Source: Paraconiothyrium sp. Pb-2020
Taxonomy: Eukaryota; Ascomycota; Dothideomycetes; Pleosporales; Didymosphaeriaceae
Reading direction: 5' to 3'
Length of the DNA: 64,000 nucleotides
NCBI GenBank assembly: GCA_022419385.1
Contig: JAJUBI010000001.1
Location: 6,200,001 to 6,264,000, forward strand
The notes under the pieces were generated by a model. That model searched no databases and was not told where the DNA came from. It saw only the letters and a program-made list of their open reading frames with translations. Shown one piece after another: positions 57,889 to 64,000 of this stretch. A program made the translations under genes and the position numbers. Each line of letters begins with the position of its first letter. Position 1 is the stretch's first letter.

Positions 57889-58513
57889 TGAAGTTGTGAG
57901 TACAGCCCGAATACTCCAGTGGGAAGATCGCATGCGGACGATTGGGAATTTGCAGGCGCATTGGGCGTCGCAGGATATCTTGAGCAAATCGCTAACAACC
58001 TCTCCTACAGCCTCAAGGTCGGACGCGTTGTCGTATGTCGCAAACCACTCGAATCGCCTGCTCGCACGAACTCACAAACATCTAGATCATCACCAGGGGC
58101 CGCTATGCCGGAAAGAAGTGTGTGATCATTTCTCCCCTCGACAACGGCACCAAGTCGCATCCCTTCCCCCACGCCCTCGTCGCCGGCATCGAGCGCTACC
58201 CTTCCAAGGTCACCCGCCGCATGTCGAAGAAGAAGCAGGACAAGAAGAGCAAGGTCAAGCCCTTCGTTAAGCAGGTCAACTGTGCGTGACCTCTATTGTG
58301 GTGCTTGGAGGCTCTCGGCTAATTTTGGCAGACACCCACATCATGCCCACCCGATACACTCTCGAGCTCGAGAACCTGAAGGGCGTTGTTTCCGCCGACA
58401 CATTCAAGGAAGTTTCCCAGAGGGAGGAGGCAAAGAAGACCGTCAAGAAGGCCTTCGAGGAGCGTTACACGTCTGGCAAGAACAGGTGGTTCTTCACCCC
58501 CTTACAGTTCTAA
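57889..58513 (+). CDS. rpl27: 60S ribosomal protein eL27
   Basis: A component of the large ribosomal subunit. Four exons (57889-57896, 58011-58032, 58086-58281 and 58332-58513) give 135 aa. The first coding exon is only 8 nt (ATG AAG TT), followed by a 114 bp intron; the other introns are 53 and 50 bp. The protein reads MKFLKVGRVVIITRGRYAGK, then CVIISPLDNG, HALVAGIERYPSKVTRRMSK and MPTRYTLELENLKGVVS, ending NRWFFTPLQF. This matches eL27 throughout. Tiny first exons and an early intron are common in fungal ribosomal protein genes. Confidence 0.96.
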
Positions 58514-59186
58514 GCTTTCTTTCGGTTATGGCTGGGCGTCGACGGGCATGGTTTGACAATCGAGATGATCCTGCATGAGTATGTCAAAGGGAAATGACCG
58601 GGTACGCGGAACCGAGAGAGGTCTGCTGCTCGGGCGTGTATTTCGATAAACAGAGCAAAATTCCAAGAGCTTTGGGTCGAATCGGCGATGTTCATCAAAA
58701 GTGAGGAAGTGTTTTTAACGCCCATAATGGAATACCCATAGGACAATATCACGAAATATAAGAGACTGCGCCAGGAACCACGACGGTGACTACGAGAGCA
58801 GCGAGGCACACGCAATCGCCGTTCTCATCTAGCACAGGCCCATCGTGCACCGCTAATACCACGACCTACACGTAGACACGCTCACACGCATATGCATCAG
58901 AGGTTGTAGTGAATCATGATGTTTCTATCCCTAGAGGCCAACGAAAAGGTATCTAAGCAATACAGCAAGAAAACATATACAGGCCGTCCCAATATTAAAT
59001 CAACAAGCCTCCAAGGACCTACTCAACTCTCCTTGCAATACTCAACTATGCCAGACTCTGCACCTACTGCTTCTTCTATACGCAACATTAGCTTATGCCC
59101 ATACACTCGCAACACCGGGACAAAAGTTCGAGCCCAGCCAATATGCTAGCCGAAGATGCTCAACACCGCCGTCCCAGGGCTGTGCT
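58514..59186. other. Convergent 3' region between eL27 and Cap20-like gene
   Basis: About 670 bp of 3' sequence with no gene recognised. A hidden last exon of the Cap20-like gene could lie at its right end if the donor at the end of that gene is used. Confidence 0.45.
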
Positions 59187-59853
59187 TTAGGACCCACTCA
59201 CCTCATTGATCTTCTTGCTCGCCTCCTTGTGACCCTTCTGCCAGTACTCCACCAACAACGCATACCCATCGAACCCAATCTTCAACTCAGTGCTAATAAG
59301 CGCCTTCACGTTCTTCACCACGCCACCTCCCCTTGTCTTGCTGTACTCATCCTGCCACGTTCCCACCACATACTCCCGTCCCTTGCCCGCAAGCGCGAAC
59401 GGCAGGCCCACGTACTCCGACACCGTCTGCTTCAGCTTGCTAGTGTCCTCCTTGACGATGGGGAAGCGCGTGTCGACCTTGGAGAGACCACTGTCGCCGA
59501 GCTCGTCGGCGCGCGAGAGGTACGGCGAGAGGTAGGAGTAGGGTGTTTGCAAGTAGGGGTGTAGGGGCGCGACGAAGGAGTTGTAGGTTTGGTGGATGAG
59601 GGAGAGGGATTTTGCGCCGTAGGGGTTGGACTTGTAGAATTCGAGGCCGTCGTGGACTACAGGGTAGGTTTGGAGGTGCTGCTCTGGTCAGAATGGGGTA
59701 GAGGAGTAAGGGTGGGTGGGCTGGGGAGAGAGAGACGTGGGATGGAAGGTCACTTACCGATAAGACTTTCGATTGGGGCTTCTCGCCGTTGGTGAGGTGT
59801 GTCGTCATCATGTCTCCGTTTCCGTTGACCGTATCTTTCTCGGCGTGAGGCAT
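59187..59853 (-). CDS. Cap20/perilipin-like lipid droplet protein
   Basis: Cap20 (Colletotrichum) and MPL1 (Metarhizium) are perilipin-like proteins that coat lipid droplets and affect appressorium turgor. Exons are 59853-59758 and 59678-59187 with a 79 bp intron at 59679-59757, giving 195 aa. The start is MPHAEKDTVNGNGDMMTTHL. After the intron come HLQTYPVVHDGLEFYKSNPY, GAKSLSLIHQTYNSFVAPLH and LSPYLSRADELGDSGLSKVD. Next are RFPIVKEDTSKLKQTV and SELVG-like helix residues (SEYVGLPFALAGKGREYVVG). These match the family. Near the end, KKINE is followed by GTGAGT, a good donor, so the stop at 59187 could lie in an intron and a last exon could follow. I cannot see which exon that would be. Confidence 0.85.
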
Positions 59854-61966
59854 CAAGCGTGGTTGGTTGTTGAGCTGTAGCGACGTGTGAGTATTAAGGC
59901 CTAACGGGTGTGATAACGGATGGCGGTGTTGTTCTGATTGACCAGCACGTCTAGCCTAATCGTACCTTATTTATGCAACAACAGAGGGAAATGACGAATC
60001 TATGGCGAGTGCGCGGTCCTGAAAACGGCGGCTGCGTGTCTGTAGGTTGTGTTAGTCGTGGCGTGAATGGCATGTGAAAGGCCCTCTTTTTGATTTATCG
60101 ATAAGGCTGCATGGTGGAGCGTACATGGGTGAATTATTGACCTGCCTGCTAAGGTGTTGTTGCAACGGACAAGAACTACTCGGATGTGAGGGGCGAAGGA
60201 GCAACGGAGGAAGGCGGAGTCGCACGTTATCATCAGCTTCGCGCTTCCTGCAGGCAGCTCTCGATATAAAGCATGTTATTTCGTGAAAGCATTCCACTGG
60301 TTACGCGCGGATGGCGCATGTGAAAGGGCGCACGGACTCGCCCCGTTCAACGTCACAACCGAGCGACAGCCTTGGGCGGATATCAAACTCGCCCCCGCAG
60401 GACCGCAGGAGCCCAGATTCTGTTGACACGCCGCGCTCACGCGAATACGACACCTGCGGGCCCAAGCCCTACGACGCGCCGCTGGTTGACGGATGCCCAG
60501 TTTCCGGTTTTCCGCATGCTGAGCTCTCAAGCACAACATGCGGGGTGTGCAGGGCAAACCAGCTTCCAGAGTCAATATCAAGGCGCCTTGATCGGTGGCC
60601 GTTGTGCAGACACCTGTCTCAATTGCCATTGCAGGCCCACTACGCTAACTCTTTGACTGGTCGGTTTGCCAGTCCGGAGAGATTGGGTGAATAAGAATGA
60701 GAGAGCGGCATGCATTGGTGTCTCTACTGCAGGCAAACCAGTCTTCAATTGGCTCTGCCGGCGTCTTATCTGCGAGCGCTTCGACAACGCACTTCAGTTC
60801 AGCAGGGTTTCCAGATTATGTTTCATTGCGATATTGGTGCGCTCAAGTCCTAGCGATGCGCAGCTGCGTCAGCCGCAGTGGAGTGTCCAGGCGAAAGGCA
60901 GAACCAAAGCATGTGAAGGCATCAGTCTCGCTTCCGTGGCGCGATTGCTTGGCCTCATGTCTTGGCCACCCTTATCAGAACATTGGACAATCGCATGTCG
61001 ACGCAAATTTTCGCATCTTCGTGGTCGTTCAGGTGCTGCCGAACAACGCCTCGGCATGAAGAGTCAGTGTATATGTGATTGCCTAGGCTTCCAGGACGTG
61101 GAAAATGTCCCGGTTTGGGGTGACACAGCGTTGACAGTACCTCCGTGGCGCGACTTTGTCAGTACCATGGTACTTTCACGTGTTTATGCACCAGCCACGG
61201 AGTTCAACTGTATTGCAGCGAAGCGAGCTCAACGGCCTTGAATGAAGCTGCAGCTGCCAGCAGCTTGGCTCAACGATCGTGATCAAGATGTTGCTGAGGC
61301 TAGCTCACGGTTAGGTTTCGAACTAGCCTCGCAGTTGGAAGGACAAGGACGGTGTTGACATTCGACCTCGAAGCAGCAATCAGGTGCAAGAGACGAACAG
61401 TTGCGAATCATGAGTAGAGTGGATTGCGGCTCTGAATTGAGGTCTGCAGATGCCAGCTGTGATCCGTTGCTTTTACTGCTCCATAAACGGAAACAGCAGA
61501 TGCGGTGGGGACCACGTTTCATCGTCACGTATATCGCGCCTCAACATCTGGTGTCATAACCCACATGTATCTCAAGATTGCCGAGATGCAAACCAGACCG
61601 GAGCTGACATTGCTCTCTGCAATTGTTTCCCACCCGATCTCAACATTTCCTACCTCAACTCCCTATATAGGAATGGAAGGACCTTAGATATCCTCAAGCA
61701 AATGCCTCATTCTGAGATCAAAAGGCCGCACCTCTCCTCAGCTTGCAGAAGATCGGTCCTATTTCTTGATACTCCGTCGATCCGCAAATCAAAGGTCACG
61801 TACGATCAAATGGTTAGAACTGACTCTCGCACATGTAAACCCATGAGGCATCGAGATTTGCAAGGTCCAAGATAATGCGGCCCGGAGCGAGGATCGTGGG
61901 GTATCTGCAGTAGATATCAAGCCCCCTGGGAAAACGCCCGCCAATGACCTCTTCGATCACTGTCTG
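59854..61966. other. 2.1 kb region without a recognisable gene
   Basis: Upstream region of the Cap20-like gene, then sequence leading to the HET relic. Many short open frames occur on both strands; the longest (60666-61241, +, 191 codons) has no recognisable motifs. The part from about 61450 could be decayed N-terminal sequence of the HET gene, but nothing shows it directly. Confidence 0.45.
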
Positions 61967-62600
61967 GTGTTGATAGAGTGTCGTGTGACCGAAACACATC
62001 CCGTTGCTGGCGCTGATCCAGGGAGGGATGCATACCGTCGACATGAGGTTCCAGCACTTACATGTGAGATGCCTGCTTCTACCGGAGACGATGAATGCTT
62101 TGAAACAATCAGTTTGTGGATGAAAACAACGTGCGCAGAACAACACGAGAAGTGCTATCAGAGTTCCATGTGTTATTCCAGTCGGAAGGCCCTCCTGACC
62201 TGACCGATCAAGATTATGCACGACCATGAACTTCGGATTGTACGTCTCAAATCCAAGCTAGAAAAGCAGGAGTTTGGTATACCGGACTTAGGTATCGATG
62301 AAATTCTAAGAGAATATCCAAAATTGTAGCTGCTAAAGATGAGTCGATGGACCATTGCCTATATATCAACACGCTCCCAAGTGGATACTACTATATGGCT
62401 TGGTTTAACGTATTGGATTGATGCGTTTTGTGCCATTCAAGACGATATGCGTCACGGCGACTTGCTGTGGAGGAGCCTAGCGTCGTGGAACATGATGACT
62501 CGATTAGCATGCTGCAAGATACCTGAGCTCCACCAGCAGACGACAACTCATCAGATCAATTCATCTTTTACGGACACTGCCTGTTGCGCATGATACATGC
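61967..62600 (+). pseudogene. Decayed HET-domain (heterokaryon incompatibility) gene
   Basis: HET-domain proteins act in fungal self/non-self recognition. Two recognisable pieces remain. The first (62070-62154) reads ASTGDDECFETISLWMKTTC then AEQHEKC, like the region before the HET domain. The second, near 62402-62445, reads GLTYWIDAFCAIQDD, the core HET motif usually seen as YLWIDSLCIIQDD. Just before it, NTLPSGYY lies in another frame, where the family has LP followed by a Thr-containing stretch. Stops lie between the pieces. The spacing is about 100 bp too short, and the expected SYCWG block is absent. No intact reading can be made without assuming changes, so I call a relic. How far it extends on either side is unknown. 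Confidence 0.6.
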
Positions 62601-62929
62601 AGCCTATATGTGGCATCGGAGCTGCGATTCGTATCACACAATAAGGTTTAGAGCACAGCATGTCTCCGTGTCTCTTATCCTAGCCGATACAAGCTTTGAA
62701 ACCCGTAGTCTGACCTTTCTCCCGTCATGAACAGCTTCAGATAATCAAGAATATCTCGTTGAGAGTGGCATCCAAGCGACCGCTCGTGCGAGCTGGTCTA
62801 TGCAGACGCAGATCCAATCCAGGAAAACATATCCTCAGGGTCCCTCACCACAGCATAGTGTCCTACGAGAGACGATCCTTGCACTTCCCACGCTTCCCTC
62901 ACGTCCATCCAACCCAGGCATCGAATCGA
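62601..62929. other. Spacer between HET relic and thioredoxin gene
   Basis: Contains the 3' side of the thioredoxin gene and possibly remains of the HET gene C-terminal part. Nothing was recognised. Confidence 0.4.
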
Positions 62930-63253
62930 TCACATATTCGCCTCGATAGCCTTTCTCAGCTCTTTTGGTCTGGCTCCTGTCACACCTTCTTGTATATCAC
63001 CGTCTTTGAAGATACTGAAAGTTGGCATCTGGCTGACACCTAGCTCTTGTGCTATATCCTCCATCTCCTCCACATCGTATGTATAGAAGCGAACATTCGG
63101 GTATTCATCAACCATTTTTTGGACCTCCGGGGCTATGGCTTTGCATTGTGCGCACCAAGTGGCGGTGCCTTCGAGGACAGTCACACCTTCGTACATAACG
63201 GCTTTTAGATATGCGGCTTTGGAGTCGAGCGTTTGAATGTTTGAATCAGACAT
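62930..63253 (-). CDS. Thioredoxin with a CAQC active site
   Basis: Thioredoxins are small disulfide reductases. Single exon of 107 aa, start MSDSNIQTLDSKAAYLKAVM; an in-frame ATG 45 bp upstream gives a longer form, less likely by family length. The active site reads TATWCAQCKAIAP; the dipeptide between the cysteines is Ala-Gln instead of the usual Gly-Pro. The cis-proline loop (VSQMPTFSIFKDG) and the strand VRFYTYDVEEMEDIAQELGV are intact, and so is the C-terminal helix (RPKELRKAIEANM). No signal peptide, so cytosolic. The Ala-Gln change would be expected to alter redox potential, but this is inference. Confidence 0.9.
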   Translation of the reverse strand: MSDSNIQTLDSKAAYLKAVMYEGVTVLEGTATWCAQCKAIAPEVQKMVDEYPNVRFYTYDVEEMEDIAQELGVSQMPTFSIFKDGDIQEGVTGARPKELRKAIEANM

Positions 63254-63462
63254 TTTGGGATGCTGATAGTGATATGGTGTCAGAGAACTAGATAGCACGG
63301 TGGGTAGACTAGATGGGAGCGAGGGTTATGGCGTCATAGGCTCGTTTTGTGTCTAACCATTTATAGACTAGGTCATTCGGCTACCTCGAGCTACCACGTG
63401 ACAGTGCTTCAAAGCGTCCACGCGTGGTTTCTCGTGAAAACCGTCGACGTTCTGAGGCCGAA

Positions 63463-64000
63463 CTATGCCTTTGATCTCTCCTCCTCCTCGTTGAGCACAT
63501 GCTCAGAATCTAATGCCCTGTCCATGCTCGCATGCTTAATGAAGGCGCTCGCAACGCCAGCCAACACGGCTACCCCCAACAGCACCTCGAAAAGATTTCG
63601 AAATGCTTCAGCGTAAGCAGCACGATAGGACGACAGTTCTGCGCTGTCTGGCATCGAGTTCAGCACCAGAATGAACGCCTCTGCTTCTTTGGCGACATGC
63701 TCGTCCAGACCCCTTGCAACAAGGTGCACAAGCAGTCGATTTTGAAAAACGGTGCCTAAATCGCGGGGTACAATTAGTGTAAGATATGAAAGAAGGAGCC
63801 TCAAAGTCGACGTACCACCAATAGCCACGCCTAGACACATTCCAAATGTTCTCATAAATGTGTACATGGCAGCGGCATATGCGCCATCGCGCTCTGAGGC
63901 AAGTGCTTGCAGCGCGAAGTTGAGGGAAGTTAAGACGAGACCATGGCTAGGCCCGATGGTGAGAAAGAGCAGGATCCAGCCATAAGTAGGTGTGGTATAC
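63463..64000 (-). CDS. MFS transporter (DHA2-like), C-terminal part cut by window edge
   Basis: The 5' part lies outside the window. The visible coding parts are 64000-63816 and 63755-63463 with a 60 bp intron at 63756-63815. The protein reads YGWILLFLTIGPSHGLVLTS, then LNFALQALASERDGAYAAAM, YTFMRTFGMCLGVAIGG, TVFQNRLLVHLVARGLDEHV and a last membrane segment (NLFEVLLGVAVLAGVASAFI), ending with an acidic tail (HVLNEEEERSKA). GHGL-like and AAAMYTFMRTFGMCLGVAIG patterns fit fungal drug:H+ antiporter-type MFS proteins with up to 14 helices. The substrate is unknown. It lies about 200 bp downstream of the thioredoxin start region on the same strand. Confidence 0.85.
   Translation of the reverse strand, partial: YTTPTYGWILLFLTIGPSHGLVLTSLNFALQALASERDGAYAAAMYTFMRTFGMCLGVAIGGTSTLRLLLSYLTLIVPRDLGTVFQNRLLVHLVARGLDEHVAKEAEAFILVLNSMPDSAELSSYRAAYAEAFRNLFEVLLGVAVLAGVASAFIKHASMDRALDSEHVLNEEEERSKA

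Noticed and set aside
1..64000. tRNA, 5S rRNA, CRISPR arrays, insertion sequences and long terminal repeats
   Set aside because: Scanning by eye for tRNA T-arm sequences, 5S-like blocks, regular repeats and terminal repeats gave nothing convincing. A covariance-model and repeat search would settle it.

Overview
This window reads as nuclear DNA of a filamentous ascomycete (Pezizomycotina, most probably Dothideomycetes; the class is an inference). The evidence is many short introns, mostly 48-90 bp, with GT-AG ends and CTAAC-like branch sites, roughly even base composition, and gene content typical of moulds: a FREQUENCY clock protein, a RID-type DNA methyltransferase, ApsA/Num1, a phiA-type cell wall protein and a Cap20/perilipin-like protein. 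I see no bacterial operons, CRISPR arrays, rRNA genes, or tRNA genes I could support. Exon joins below were made by eye; in almost every case the summed exon length is a multiple of three and the joined protein follows its family.

Layout. 1-780 (-): 5' part of an HODM/DUF3445-family membrane-anchored protein, cut by the left edge. 1390-3348 (-) ALG9 mannosyltransferase, divergent from 3688-6370 (+) NAF1, an H/ACA snoRNP assembly factor with an apparent frameshift. 8285-15202 (+) adenylate cyclase of about 2127 aa. 16103-17378 (-) secreted GH5 exo-beta-1,3-glucanase. 19244-20975 (+) allantoate-permease-type MFS gene carrying two frameshifts. 21517-25637 (-) ApsA/Num1 cortical protein. 25638-29726 is a 4.1 kb stretch without a recognisable gene. 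29727-30908 (+) Cns1/TTC4 Hsp90 cochaperone. 31488-33175 (+) RID-like cytosine methyltransferase with an unusual catalytic motif, preceded by a diverged tandem duplication. 34677-35849 (-) F-box-like protein, divergent from 36722-38501 (+) mitochondrial serine hydroxymethyltransferase. 40114-40790 (+) phiA-like cell wall protein. 41205-42864 (-) CMR1 WD40 protein, divergent from 43559-44388 (+) COQ9. 46241-49366 (+) FRQ with a 1.85 kb upstream region. 50267-51177 (-) Ap4A phosphorylase-like protein, divergent from 51494-53229 (+) CorA-like membrane protein. 54636-55625 (-) alpha/beta hydrolase. 56037-57496 (-) SOF1, divergent from 57889-58513 (+) ribosomal protein eL27. 59187-59853 (-) Cap20/perilipin-like protein. 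About 61967-62600 (+) a decayed HET-domain gene. 62930-63253 (-) thioredoxin with a CAQC site. 63463-64000 (-) 3' part of an MFS transporter, cut by the right edge.

Most genes are single-copy housekeeping genes with no shared pathway. Functional links visible in the layout are ribosome biogenesis (SOF1 with eL27 on one short divergent promoter; NAF1), signalling and timing (adenylate cyclase, FRQ) and mitochondrial metabolism (SHMT, COQ9). The unusual parts are the RID-like gene and its leader repeats, the broken MFS and HET genes, the frameshift in NAF1, the GC-AG intron of COQ9, and the frq upstream region with paired CGAT sites and a long upstream reading frame.
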